Positions 20,766-31,423 of a DNA stretch of 32,250 nucleotides are shown here, piece after piece. Source of the stretch: Amphimedon queenslandica (lineage: Eukaryota > Porifera > Demospongiae > Haplosclerida > Niphatidae). Under the pieces are notes generated by a model, which was not told the origin of the DNA, did not search any database, and saw only the letters and a list, made by a program, of their open reading frames with translations. Numbering within the stretch: the first letter of the stretch is position 1; every line of letters starts with the position of its first letter. The stretch lies in the NCBI RefSeq assembly GCF_000090795.2, contig NW_003546287.1, forward strand, positions 300,285 through 332,534, in the 5' to 3' direction. The translations under genes were made by a program, and so were the position numbers.

Positions 20766-22240
20766 ACTTCATAGTTAAGTGAGTGGGTGGTACATGTATC
20801 TGAAAAGTATCAATGTAATGCTAAACAAGCTTTTAAAAAATTTTGGCCTTTTTGATGGGCTCCTGACTAGACTACTAGCACTTGTCTAGTACATGTACTG
20901 ATGTAAATATAATTCTAAATTTACAGTATTGATTCAATTTTGATTGTGTATGGGGTGTAATGTTTTAAGTGAAGATTTAATTTTATTTGTTTTCATTCCC
21001 AAATGCTTTTTAATAATAATTTTCCTTATTGGCCAAAAATGAGAATGGTATGGACCAATACTACATGCACTCTATTTTACGACCAGGAAAATATAGCTTT
21101 CAGCAAAAAGATAAAAATGAATGTAAGTGCTGTGAATTTTAATTAAAAAAATTTTTAATTTTTGCCAACATAACATTGAATATTTTTTTTCTGATTTCTA
21201 TTTATTGGACATGGAAATGTGTCTCTTTCTGACTTGTTGCAATTCATAACCTGTTCTAGATGTGTGCCTACTTTTGGTTTTCATAATTTATTAAGTATCT
21301 TGTTTACTGATACAGATAGGCTTCCAGCTGTTTCATCGTGTCTTATCTCTTCAATTTTCATGCTCCTTTTACAAAATGAATTTTGATAAATTTAAGTAGT
21401 TGATGGATGATAGTGTACTAGACTCTTGTGGATTTCGTAAGCCTCGACATGCATTGTTCATGATTATTATATAGGGGTAGCCTATATGTAGGGTTGAGGT
21501 TGATTTTTCAAAATGGCGGCCAAATTTACAATTTTTAAATGCTTATTGCTTTTTCAACTTACTTTCCACACCATTATAAATGGCTTAGATGAGTTCTCCT
21601 TTAGTGAGTGATTCTACTGGTACCATTAAAGTGACCTGTAATGTAATGGGAGCACTTCTGGAGAATAGGCCCAACTTCAAATTTTTTCAAAATTGTTCAG
21701 ACTTTTTCTTCTTTCTTCTATCAACACGGAAATCTTTTCAAATAGAGAATGGCTTAATAGGCTTTAAACCATTCCTTTGGGCTTGGGTCAAGAATAAGAC
21801 AAGTGCTTTTATTATCCTACTTAGTTTAAGGTTAAAAACTAATTTTTTGGACGTGACATCTCACACCCCTCTCTCTTTCAGATGCCATTTTGAAATTAAA
21901 TGCGCAAATGTGCCATAGACTACTGTGTGGATCAACATTTTGGCTTTATTCTTCTCTTGGTCTTTGCTGATGTTTTCCTCTGATCATAATTGCAAGGAGT
22001 GCCCACTGCTGAGACTCAGAGATCACCGGTTTTTTTAAGAGCTAATAGGTAAGTAAGTTTTAAGATTCATTATTTAATTAGAGTGAGAATAAAAGTTGCA
22101 ACTGCTCAGTATTAGCTACTCAACTCCTTTTAGTCAGCTGCTTCTGACCCGCAGAGACAGAACTCTTTGAAATGGTATTATGAAAACGGAGGTGCAATAT
22201 TGCTTGTAAATATTTAAAATTTAAATATTCTGATAATGAA
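20766..22240. other. Gap, no gene recognised
   Basis: AT-rich. A 109-codon open plus frame at 21589-21918 has no features of a known family. A 12-bp word tttcaaaatggc near 21508-21520 recurs inverted near 21888-21900 and might bound a decayed element, but this is weak. The right part may contain the 5' end of the Helitron. Confidence 0.3.
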
Positions 22241-23016
22241 ATGGATAAGTTAAAGATAGCACTAAAAAAGGAAAATGAGACGCGTCTAAATAAATATTAT
22301 TATGATCTTAATTATGGACAACTGTTGTATAGATTGAGTTCTAATTACTCATTACCTGCACTGATTAGTGAAGCAAAGGCATATTTTATGAAAATTATTG
22401 AAGCAATATATTACAGCCCCGAAATAGTTGATGATTTATTGCCACCAAGTATGAAAGGTGTAGCTTTTGAAATGACATCATATGACAGTAAAAGTAATGT
22501 TGCATCAAGTATATTGTTAGAATCAGTTTTTAAAAACAGATCCCACAAAGTAAGCATTTTGATACATCAAGCAAATAGCATTACAAAATGAAATTGAATA
22601 GCTTTTGTGATTTTGGTGAGCAACGTCACACTAAGAATAGTGAGCCTAATATTTATGAATCAGCATATTTGTATCCTAACGATAGGTCTCATAGCCAATT
22701 AGATAGTCGAATTTCAATCCCTGTTGATACAAATGGCATCTGTTTTATAGCAGGGATTATTGATTTCTCATGCATTGATAGAGTAGAAGAATGTAATGAT
22801 GATTGTGATTCTGAAGATGACAATTTTGATGCTAATAATAGAGTATATACTAATAAGAGAAAGCCTACCCTCAAATGGCACTGCACAGACAGGTGCAAGC
22901 CGTTATTACAAAGTCACGTTAGTTCTGTTATTGACGTTAGACGATATTTTGATGAACTTATTAAAGAATTGAGAAAGCATTTAGATGCAAGTGATAATTG
23001 TCCTAATAAGCATTAA
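22241..23016 (+). pseudogene. Helitron relic: N-terminal region
   Basis: Two overlapping frames (22241-22591 and 22588-23016) just upstream of the recognisable Helitron replication protein. They read KYYYDLNYGQLLYRLSSNYS and KWHCTDRCKPLLQSHVSSVI. The second has an acidic Asp/Asn-rich stretch and a Cys-x3-Cys pair. I do not recognise a domain, but position, strand and base composition fit the poorly conserved start of a Helitron polyprotein. The short overlap points to one frame split by an indel. Confidence 0.5.
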
Positions 23017-23439
23017 AATGACAATATCCCTGCATGTTAAAAATAGATGAAGTGCATAAACATGATTTCTGTGATAATCTAAATGTAACAGTAACTGTTA
23101 AAAATGATTAACATGGTGTTAAAAAATATTTTTAATATTCAGAAATTTTTGTGAAAGGATAGGCCATCCTATTGTGTGTAGTAGTAATGATACTAAATGT
23201 AAAAGCATGCTGCGTGTTTTACACAATACATGTGTTAATTATCCTTTGTTAAGACACCTTTTGAAACACTTATGTTACTAGAAATGCTCATTTAACAATT
23301 CATATTATGGATTCTTGCCTTACTGATGGCAAAGATGTCCCATTTGGAATTCCAAACTTAGATACTGTACTTTATTTAAAGTATTCAGATGCTTCTGATG
23401 AATTCAAGAAAGCGTTGTCTTATCAGGCTGTTTATGCTG

Positions 23440-23709
23440 TGAGAGGCTTTTAAGAAAAAGTGTGTCACTGAAGCTAAAAATTTAGATAGTGATGTTTGGA
23501 ATATCCTATTAGATTACATTAGAGAGAATGATCCTATGGCATTAAATGAAGTTGTGTATCCTTGTAATCATTGTAAACCTATTATTAGCAAAAATGAAGT
23601 TCCAGTATGTATGCTCAATGAGCTAAAGTGTGAGCCACAACTCAAACAATTGGAAAACTTAGATCTTTTAAGTTGCCAGTTAATACAGATGGCCAAATGT
23701 TTCAATTGA
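23440..23709 (+). pseudogene. Helitron relic: Cys-containing region before Rep
   Basis: One frame reads NLDSDVWNILLDYIREND, then VVYPCNHCKPIISKNEVPVC, then EPQLKQLENLDLLSCQLIQM. The CxxC followed by a conserved linker and a Leu-rich block resembles the segment that precedes Helitron_like_N in invertebrate Helitrons (CNTC, then LEEL..LxLRxPFM). Stops flank it. Confidence 0.5.
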
Positions 23710-23797
23710 CGAATCATCTAAAAGTGTCATACAAACGGTTAGCAATACTACTTGTAAACTGCATGAAAACGCTAATGATGAACATTTAGAAGGCCTT

Positions 23798-25083
23798 TTG
23801 GCATATAAAATTAGAAATCCTGATAGTAAAATTGCAACAGGTTCTGATGTCAGTCAATATAAACTAATGATTGTAAAAGAAGTACATATAGACAGAAGGC
23901 AAGAGCATCTTGATTTGTTACGCGTTACTACTTTATTTCCTACTGGACAACGTGGAGAGCATCATCCCAGACAAAGCTTTCCAGCACAGACTTTACCATT
24001 TAGTGAATACATGAAATCTAGATTTGTAAGCAAAGACTCTTAATTTCATAGAAATCATTTATAATATCTCCACTTTTACGGATTAAAAATGAACAAAGCC
24101 TCGCATATATAATTTGTGAAAACAATAAGAGGCAACGTTTGTGAAACTGTTGATGAAGTGTTACAAAAAATTAATGTTTTAAATGAAGAATGTGAGAGCA
24201 ATTTAAGTACCATGTTGGCTCCAATACGGGGCACAAATCCATATTGGTTCCATGTGAAAGGTTAAGTCAAAGCAATGATTGCTGAGTATGGCTCACCCAT
24301 GCTTTTCCTCACATCAAATTCTGCTATGCACGATTCAGCTGATTTAGCGCAATATTTAAGAAAAGGAAGTAATGCACCACAATCAAATAGTATTTCTAGA
24401 TTGTGTACTGAGGATCCTGTTTTAGGACAACAACAATATTCATGGAAGTTTAATGATTTCTTTAATATAGTTATTTTAATGAGAGGTGTTCAGGGCAAAG
24501 TTATGTTAAAAAAGATCAATGCCTGAAGTGCCTCATTATCATATTGATCATCCTGAAGAAGTCTGTTCTTTTATACAAGATAGGACTATCTGTCATATAC
24601 CAGTTAGTAATACGTTTCCTGATTTAAATTTTTTGGTAACAAAATATGAAATGCACAAATGCAGTAAAATTGCAAACAAAATATTAAAGTCGGCAAGACT
24701 TTTGTATCTAGACGCCAAATTGATTTTTTAGACCAATAAGAGATTGTATTTCCGTCAATGATGTTGAAACTAACTGGAAATCATGCAATATAATATATTA
24801 TCTCAAACTAGATGAATAAGAAGTACGTGCCAACGACTGCAACCCTTTACTATTGAAATTGTGGCGTGCAAATATGTACTTGCAATACATAGCTAAGAGG
24901 AGTTTTTCCTTAAGAGCATATGGAACTGGATACATCACTAAAGCAGAAAAGAGTCATGCACAGGACTTACGGGATGACGTAAGCAGCTGTGACAACACAT
25001 ACAGCAGGGTTTGGAAAATTGGCCAAAAATTATTTGTAGCCGAAGAAGTAAGGCTCTATGAAGCTAGCGATCTTCTCAGTTAA
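23798..25083 (+). pseudogene. Helitron Rep (HUH endonuclease) domain
   Basis: Rolling-circle replication initiator that would nick and join single-stranded DNA. Blocks: HLDLLRVTTLFPTGQRGEHH (23915-23974), IRGTNPYWFHVKG, stop, VKAMIAEYGSPMLFLTSNSA (24225-24330), DFFNIVILMRG (24457-24489), then the HUH motif PHYHI at 24531-24545. This is followed by HPEEVCSFIQDRTICHIPVS and LVTKYEMHKCSK. The tyrosine region is LRAYGTGYITKAEKSHAQDL (about 24920-24975), with Tyr-x3-Tyr retained, then YSRVWKIGQKLFVAEEVRLY and EASDLL. In this lineage the order and wording fit Helitron_like_N. Frameshifts occur before PHYHI and around 24731-24850. Confidence 0.8.
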
Positions 25084-25289
25084 AGTTAATACATGAAATC
25101 AGTAACTGTAAAGTACATTAATGTGTACTTGCCTCGCAGGAGCAGAAAAATTTTTTAAAAATGTTTAACTAAAAAGAATCAATCTTCTAAAACACTTTTA
25201 ATCCTAGCATAATTGCAGACTTTTATCAAACAAGATAAAATAACATGGAAGATGTATATCTTTACAAATTTGTCACTAATTACAAATTT

Positions 25290-25828
25290 GATTAAATAGG
25301 TAAAAATGTAGAAAGAGAATACAAACTTCGATCAAAGCCAGTCCTTCCAAACAAAAGGAAATTTCATCCTATGCAAGAAGCTGAAACAGACAATTTTTAT
25401 TATTCCCTATTATTTATATTTGTGCTGTTTAGATATGAGAGCACACTTGTAATGGATGGAAAAACAATGGAAGAAGCTTTTTCGCATCACAGAGAAGCAT
25501 CTATACTTGGCATTGAGAATCATTTCAACAAACTGCAGAAATAATTAGAAGCTGAACATAATTGGAAGAAAATAGTCAATGCAAGAAATAAAGACTAAAG
25601 AACTACTTAATAACAAGGAAGATGATGAGCCTCAACTACTAGGTGACATAATGGAAGCAGTAGCTGATATTGCTAACATGCACATAAATAAACCTACTTA
25701 AACATTTAAGCAAAGAGAGGCAATGCTTAATATAGATGAAAAAAGAATTTTTGAAAATATCAAGTCTTTAAACATGTAACAAAGAACATGAAGACTTATT
25801 AGAGAATAAGTCTTCAAGAGTACATAGA
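25290..25828 (+). pseudogene. Helitron Rep-helicase linker
   Basis: Plus-strand frame from about 25315 reads [40 protein letters not shown] and EEAFSHHREASILG. After stops and shifts come FKQREAMLNIDEKRIFENIK (about 25705-25767). Both blocks correspond to the link between Rep and PIF1-type helicase in OTU-bearing invertebrate Helitrons. Decayed by several stops. Confidence 0.65.
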
Positions 25829-27414
25829 TTGGAGAATATCAAACCACTAAGAATGTTTATTAGTGGTGTAGGTGGAACTGGTAAATCGTTTTTAATAGAA
25901 GCAATAAAATGCCTAATGGATGACCTATGCCATGGAAAAAGTGGTGAAATTATGTGTGCGATAGTAGCACCAACAGATATAGCTGCATTTGATGTAGATG
26001 GAGTAACAATACATAGATTATTTCAGCTACAAATAGAGCATGAGCGAAAGACAGCTGGATACTGTCCTTTGAATAAGAAGCTCAGAAAAGGATAAAAATC
26101 ACAGTGAAAAATGTAAAATTATAAGAGTAGACAAGGTATTTATGCTTTCCAGTCTAAATTAAGCATGCTTACACATGTGCCTAGAAGATATTTGGAAATG
26201 ATGAATGGTTTAAATCTAAAAATATTTTACTTGTAGGTGACCTCTTACAAATGCCACCAGTTAATGGTAGGCCAGTATTTAATATAAATAGAAACAAACT
26301 AGTAAAAACTAGACTTGGAGCAGCAAATGCAAGTATTATATGGAAAGGAACAGTAGAATATGAAATAACAATCAATGAGGAACAAAAAGGAAATGAAACT
26401 TTATTTAAGATGCTTGATTCTGTTGAGCTTGAATCTATTACTGATAAAACTATTAATGGGCTTAAGAGTCAGGTATTTAAGTTTTCAATCCATGAAAAAT
26501 ATAAGGAATTGAAAATTGAAGAAAAAAATCTTCCAATTTGCCAATTTTCTACTGTAGACGCCTGCCAAAAAATCAATGAATTAATGTTACAAAGTCTAGA
26601 AACTGAGAAAGTACAATAAGCATGTGTTGATGAAAGTGGCAGCACAGCAAATTTAGCAAAAAACTAGAAAAAATTAGAGAAACTAAAAACTCAACCAAGT
26701 AAAACAGCTGGATTTGTAACTGTATTGTCTTTAGCAGCAGGCTGTAGAGTAATGCTAAGACGTAATATTGATGTGACTGTAGGATTAGTTATTGGTGCCA
26801 TTGGTGCAGTAATGTTTGTTGAAGCTACACATATATTAATCAGATTTGATCATATTGATGCACTTTGCGACATAGAAAGTGTTACATCTAGATTTATGCT
26901 ATCTAAGAATTTGTATATACATAGGAAACAATTTTTCCTTATACTTTCTTATGCCATTACTATACATAAATGTCAGGGCCTCTTACTAGATACAGCCATT
27001 ATTGATTTATTGACTGAAGTTTTTGGGGATGGTATGGCATATGTTGCATTGTCTTGTTTACTTCCATCAAATGGATTACATTTATTATCATTTGATCCTC
27101 TCTCTTTTAATTTTAGTAATCCATGCATTAACTGTCTTAGAACTAAATTTCGAAATGATTTACCACAAATCAAGAAAAGTAAAGGAAAGAAGAGAAAGAT
27201 TGAAGTGGCTGGTGGAAATGAGGATGGTGAACCTTGTTGCAAGAATGTCATGGTGTCTGTAAGTCATGTACAAAGCACTAGTAATAGTACTGTTAGTAGC
27301 AACAGACATAAAAGTAATGATTTACAGACATCTAATTGCCTAAAGAAGGGTAAAGTATATGATGCTAATGCTTTTAATCAGCTTCGCCCCAAAAAAAAAA
27401 AGTTTTGTAGATAG
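25829..27414 (+). pseudogene. Helitron PIF1-type helicase domain
   Basis: DNA helicase that would unwind the strand released by Rep. Walker A: SGVGGTGKSFLIEAIKCLMD (25862-25921). Then IVAPTDIAAFDVDGVTIHRL (motif Ia/Ib). Walker B, normally VDEVSML, is VDKVFML at 26127-26147, so the catalytic Glu is Lys. Motif III is LVGDLLQMPPVNGRPVF (26229-26279). The following 26251-26619 is open, then two stops, then 26725-27414 with LAAGCRVMLRRNIDVTVGLV, RKQFFLILSYAITIHKCQG (motif V) and MAYVALSCLLPSNGLHLL (motif VI), where the conserved Arg after ALS is Cys (27055-27057). The C-terminus is Lys-rich (KKSKGKKRKIE), a probable nuclear signal. Two frameshifts lie at about 26100 and 26200. Confidence 0.88.
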
Positions 27415-27642
27415 TAGTACCAACAATAGTGCTTTGGCATTGCCTCACCCAAACACAAATAAATTCATTCCTTTAATTAATTTAAAAGACAGAAACCAAA
27501 TACAATGTGAAAGATGATGATAGTTGTAGGTGTGTCTTTGTATCTATAATACTCCCAAACATTAAATGTCAATCAAAAGATGATAAAACCAAGTCTGTGG
27601 TAAAATATGACCATTGTAGTAGTAGTCTGATTGTATCTATAA

Positions 27643-28284
27643 ATGTCTCAAGCATTAAATTATAGACAAGTAATCCAAGATGATGATGTCATCTTTACTT
27701 ATGAAGAGCCTCCCAACCCAGATAATGTGAGGAGACAATGGGATTATGTTTATTACCCCTGTTTAGAATTTCATAGGAGGTTGTGTGAGATTTTAAATCT
27801 TACGTTTGTAACAGCTACTACAATCTTACCTAGTAGTCCAACAACACCATTGTCAGATGAGAGAAATTCTAATTGTAGTCTTGATGTCCCAGGTTATGGG
27901 AACTGTTTATTTTATGCCCTTTAATATCTCATTAGTAGGTCAATTTCTCAGCATTACGAATGACGTAAAGCAATTGTTAGTAATATGCCAAACTTTGAAG
28001 AAGAATTGTTTAATAGTACATTAAGTGCAGCCAGATATTCATGCATATATGATTACATCCAAAATGTATAGAAATTGTGTGGGCCACAGACACAGATTAA
28101 TACACTAACTACAATGTTAAGTATATCCATAGATTCATATTCACTAACTCCTATGTTTGTTGGCTGGGCTAGATATGGAACCCAAACTTTATATGGCATT
28201 CCTTGTGATACTAATACGCCTGCTTTGTATTTGAAGCATGTTGGTAGTAATCATTTAAGTCTATTGCTATTTCTTGACGATTGA
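27643..28284 (+). pseudogene. OTU-like cysteine protease domain of the Helitron
   Basis: OTU deubiquitinase-like domain, known as an accessory domain in animal Helitrons. The catalytic loop reads VPGYGNCLFYAL, with Cys at 27904-27906; the usual Asp of GDGNC is Tyr. A TAA directly after FYAL interrupts the frame; it continues YLISRSIS, then NMPNFEEELFNSTLSAARYS. After another stop, 28075-28284 reads CGPQTQINTLTTMLSISIDS and ends GSNHLSLLLFLDD, where NHL carries the expected catalytic His (28252-28254). It is on the same strand and in the same frame as the helicase end, about 230 bases downstream, so I read it as the C-terminal part of the same element. Substrate unknown. Confidence 0.75.
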
Positions 28285-29089
28285 TTGTTATGGAAAGTGG
28301 GTATGGTGTATGGGAGGTCTATCATCTTAAAAAAATTGGTTATTTAATGTGACTTATATTTCACTGCATGTGCAATATATGTGATTGTGTCTGAAAGCCA
28401 TTTGTGCATATCCACACGGTATTGCTCAGTATGAAGAGATCTAACTGCATTCAGGAAGTGACATTAATCTTTGTTTAAGAAATAGCAGTGAATATTGTTT
28501 ACTTGTTGCTATACTGGACTGGGAGATGGTGTGAAAGAAGTTTACTGTTCATTAGAGTTTTGCATTGATTCAAATGTGTGTGACTATCATTTATGTAGGA
28601 CAGAGGGTTAAGAAGGGAGGAAGCTGTCATTATCAAATCTGGATCTTGATTGTGGATTGTACTACATGTTTATTACAAATAATATGTGCTTATGGATCTT
28701 GGTGCTGCTGAAAAATTTTAAGTCCTGAGAAGAAAAATTTTTGAGTAACATTAAAAGTTTTTATTATACATGTAGTATTCAAGCCGTGATTCTGTACACA
28801 TAAAAATGATCATCATGCATGTTAACGGTGCCATCAATGCTGTGTGCATTACTTATATGTTAATGCTTGCCAGCTGATGTGCGCATAATGCTGCCATCAA
28901 TGCTGTGTGCATTATCAAGTTAATGCTTTCTAGTGGATGTTGCGCATTTAAATGATGCTGCAGTCGTTGCTGTGCGCATATTAAATGCTGGCGACCTGAT
29001 GTCATGTATCTTCTATTGTGCTCGTTAACACAAAAATATTGCTTGCTCATTGGATATTCTTCATACACATAATGCTATATTTTTATTAC
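28285..29089. other. Gap downstream of the Helitron
   Basis: No gene recognised except a tandem repeat at 28827-29007. A Helitron 3' end (CTRR with preceding hairpin) was looked for and not convincingly located. Confidence 0.35.
28827..29007. repeat. Tandem repeat of about 63 bp, three copies
   Basis: Units begin at 28827, 28890 and 28957 (periods 63 and 67). Units 1 and 2 share tgccatcaatgctgtgtgca; each unit then has ttaatgct and a gatgt word. The third copy is the most diverged. Confidence 0.85.
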
Positions 29090-29090
29090 G

Positions 29091-29396
29091 TAGGTCATGA
29101 AAGTATCTTAACTGAGGATGGCATTAGTAACCAAATTACACCCTTTTGCATTTCTGTGGATGGTCCATGGGCAAGGAAGCTACATGCTTTGTGAAGAGAA
29201 TTGGAGATGGACTGTCATTGAAAGGGAATAAAATTTGTTAAGTGGTTGCGTGTGAATAACTAGATTGTCATTTGCTATTATTAGAGCATCCATATTATGC
29301 CTACAGGAAGCTCAATCCAAGTGGCGATCCATTAATACACCTGATGGAGCCACACTTGACTACATGATACCTCAATTAAATTATGATTTAGATTAA
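29091..29396 (+). other. Possible coding fragments, family uncertain
   Basis: After a tacgtag acceptor-like site, one frame reads HESILTEDGISNQITPFC then ISVDGPWARKLHAL and stops. The SVDGPW word resembles the first catalytic box of Mutator-like transposases (SxDGTW). A second frame near 29300-29396 reads LQEAQSKWRSINTPDG and ends in a stop at 29394-29396. Too short to assign. Confidence 0.2.
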
Positions 29397-29498
29397 TTCT
29401 TCATTTTATTTTTATCTATTCTTCTTGAATCATTTCCTTTTCCTAATCAGTCATGCTCTAACATAACCTAATTTATTCCAACCTGTCCTTATTTCATG

Positions 29499-29538
<40 letters not shown>

Positions 29539-29546
29539 TAATAATT
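29499..29546. repeat. (TAA)n microsatellite
   Basis: About twelve ATA/TAA units, one interruption (gataataat), then a short ttattattatta tract that can fold back on it. It lies on the 3' side of the minus-strand LINE fragment and may be its tail. Confidence 0.9.
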
Positions 29547-29710
29547 GTTATCGTTATTATTATTATAAAGAAAGACAAAAGCCCAGTACAACACAACACA
29601 CAGACATATCATTATTATTTAAAAAAGAAAAAGTAAGTAACTAAATAGTAATGAAATATCTAATACATATTAATAACAGTTATACTATTAAAGATCTAAA
29701 GGAAAATAAG

Positions 29711-30217
29711 TCAGAAAATGCCCTCTGGCAATACTGGGGAAAAAGTATCAAGAATCATAAGTGCATTTCCCTGCTGCACTGCAATTGCTATCCTCTGCAC
29801 AAGGTAGTTGGTTGCCTGTTCCTCTTATAAATAGAGTCAAATCAAGTCATAGAGGTAAGTTTTAGACTCAGTGCCCAAGTTCCCAACGACTCCACAACAA
29901 CTGGGACAAAATGATGTGATGATTTAAAGGTAGAGTACTTTGAGGCTTTCTTTGTCTCTGCATGCCCAGTTAATGCCCCAGCTTCACTCACTGCTACTGA
30001 ACAATAAGACAGAGCCAGAGAGTCAGTGATAGTAGCATCCCAGACCAGTGGCTTCCCCTTATGCCAAGGAACTAATGACAAACCATCCGGTCTCCTACCA
30101 TCTGAAGAAGAGAGACCTGAAAGCTCTAATACTGATGAAATACCTGCTGCAGAGAGTGCACGACAAATAACGTCATTCGCAGCAGGGTGTCTGTGGAACA
30201 TATTATTAGTGTTATGA
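29711..30217 (-). pseudogene. LINE C-terminal region, 5'-truncated copy
   Basis: C-terminal region that follows the reverse transcriptase in a group of animal non-LTR elements. The open frame (29842-30201) starts FHRHPAANDVICRALSAAGI and contains VLELSGLSSSDGRRPDGLSL, then PWHKGKPLVWDATITDSLAL, then HHFVPVVVESLGTWA. A shifted frame continues with YLVQRIAIAVQQGNALMILD and a stop near 29711. The RPD...VWDAT pair resembles a PD-(D/E)xK-type endonuclease core; that is inference. The reverse transcriptase itself is absent to the right, as expected for 5' truncation. A (TAA)n tract on the 3' side would serve as tail. No clear target duplication was found. Confidence 0.7.
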
Positions 30218-31124
30218 TTAATTATACATTACATTGATGGTGAATGTGTGTAGGGTTTCCGCAAGAAATTTGAAGTTGCAAGAAAACAGCTCAGTATTTT
30301 TTTCTGAGAGATAATCAGTATTAAGCTTCTAATATGACATTTCAGTCCTTATAGCTTAGTCTTTCCACCGATATAATTTTTTGAAACTTAAGAAATCAAA
30401 GGGTTAATTATTTTAATTAAAGGCAATTAATTAATTTGTTTATCATTAATAAATAAAGTTACCAGAGAGTGTTAGCAGCGCGCAGTATTTTTATCAACTT
30501 TACTCATTCTTGGAACTTTTACTAGGTACATTTTATATGAAGAGTTGTCATTATTTTGTGTTTTTAAAATTGTTGTTGCTTACTCTTGAAAATCAGACAG
30601 ATACCTTGTTTTGTATTTTATTCTGCAATTTTGCCAGTGTTGCAGTGAGAAAGGGCCTCATATGATTTTTGTGAAGGGGAATGACTAAGTATTCTTGCAT
30701 TAATTTTAATTGTAATTGGTTGAGTGAAACCATCTGAGTGATCTTGTTTGCCTTCGTCCATTTTTGTTATGTAAATTTGATTATTGATTAACTATGCCTA
30801 CTCCTATTTAGATTGTTACACATCATGCAGTCACGGAATGAAGCGGCAGAAGTTTCAGGTAATCTGCAACTGCCATATCCTATCGAGAAATTTTTAATTT
30901 GTGAATTTTATCGTTTATAACTATAATTATAGACAATAGTAACAATTCTATTTTTTTTTAATCCAAAATTTGTGTCTATTGACTATACATTTGCATTGCT
31001 TAATAGTCTTGCGTTGCACTATGATTATCAAGCTCATTATGTATCGAAAATACTAGCTAGTAATTGTGTAAATATCATTTGTCATGTGTACCTGCATACA
31101 TTATGTTTAACTAATATTAATTTT
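30218..31124. other. AT-rich gap with a possible first exon
   Basis: An ATG at 30828 opens MQSRNEAAEVS followed by a gtaatc donor-like site at about 30859. The stretch to 31124 ends in a T-rich tract and ag, an acceptor-like site before the coiled-coil frame. The pairing is only suggestive. Confidence 0.3.
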
Positions 31125-31330
31125 TTAGGTTCTCGTAAGCATATTAAAGTTGCTGCGAATGACATATTGTCTCTTCAGGGTGAAGTGAAATAACTAAAGG
31201 ACTTAATTAGTACTTTAGCTCAAGAATTCAAGGAGGTTAAGGAAGAACTGGAGAGCTATCGGTTGAGAGTGGATTCAATGTCTTCAGCAGTCACTGCCTT
31301 AATTGAAAAAAGATTTTATTATTATCTATT
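31125..31330 (+). other. Coiled-coil reading frame, possibly an exon
   Basis: Begins after ttttttag and reads GSRKHIKVAANDILSLQGEV, stop, LKDLISTLAQEFKEVKEELE then SYRLRVDSMSSAVTALIEKR. The Leu/Ile/Val spacing with many Lys and Glu is typical of a coiled coil. One in-frame TAA follows GEVK. I do not recognise the family; coiled coils of this kind occur in LINE ORF1 proteins and in host genes. Confidence 0.35.
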
Positions 31331-31340
31331 AAACATGACT

Positions 31341-31353
31341 AGAGAGAGAGAGA
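31341..31353. repeat. Short (AG)n tract
   Basis: agagagagagaga, six units. Confidence 0.8.
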
Positions 31354-31423
31354 TTACATAACTTTTAAAGTGATTTAAAATGTCAAGTTGACAACATATT
31401 CACATACAATAACAACTAACTTA

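Noticed and set aside
21508..21900. Inverted 12-bp word tttcaaaatggc as ends of a ~390-bp element
   Set aside because: Match is short, ends do not extend and no target duplication is visible; could be chance in AT-rich DNA.
21589..21918. 109-codon plus-strand frame
   Set aside because: Long for the region, but no motif, no family and flanking stops; not supported as a gene.
26973..27251. Minus-strand frame of 92 codons
   Set aside because: Antisense to the helicase motif V-VI region.
28853..29068. Minus-strand 71-codon frame
   Set aside because: It is a translation of the ~63-bp tandem repeat; the internal peptide repeats follow from the DNA repeat.
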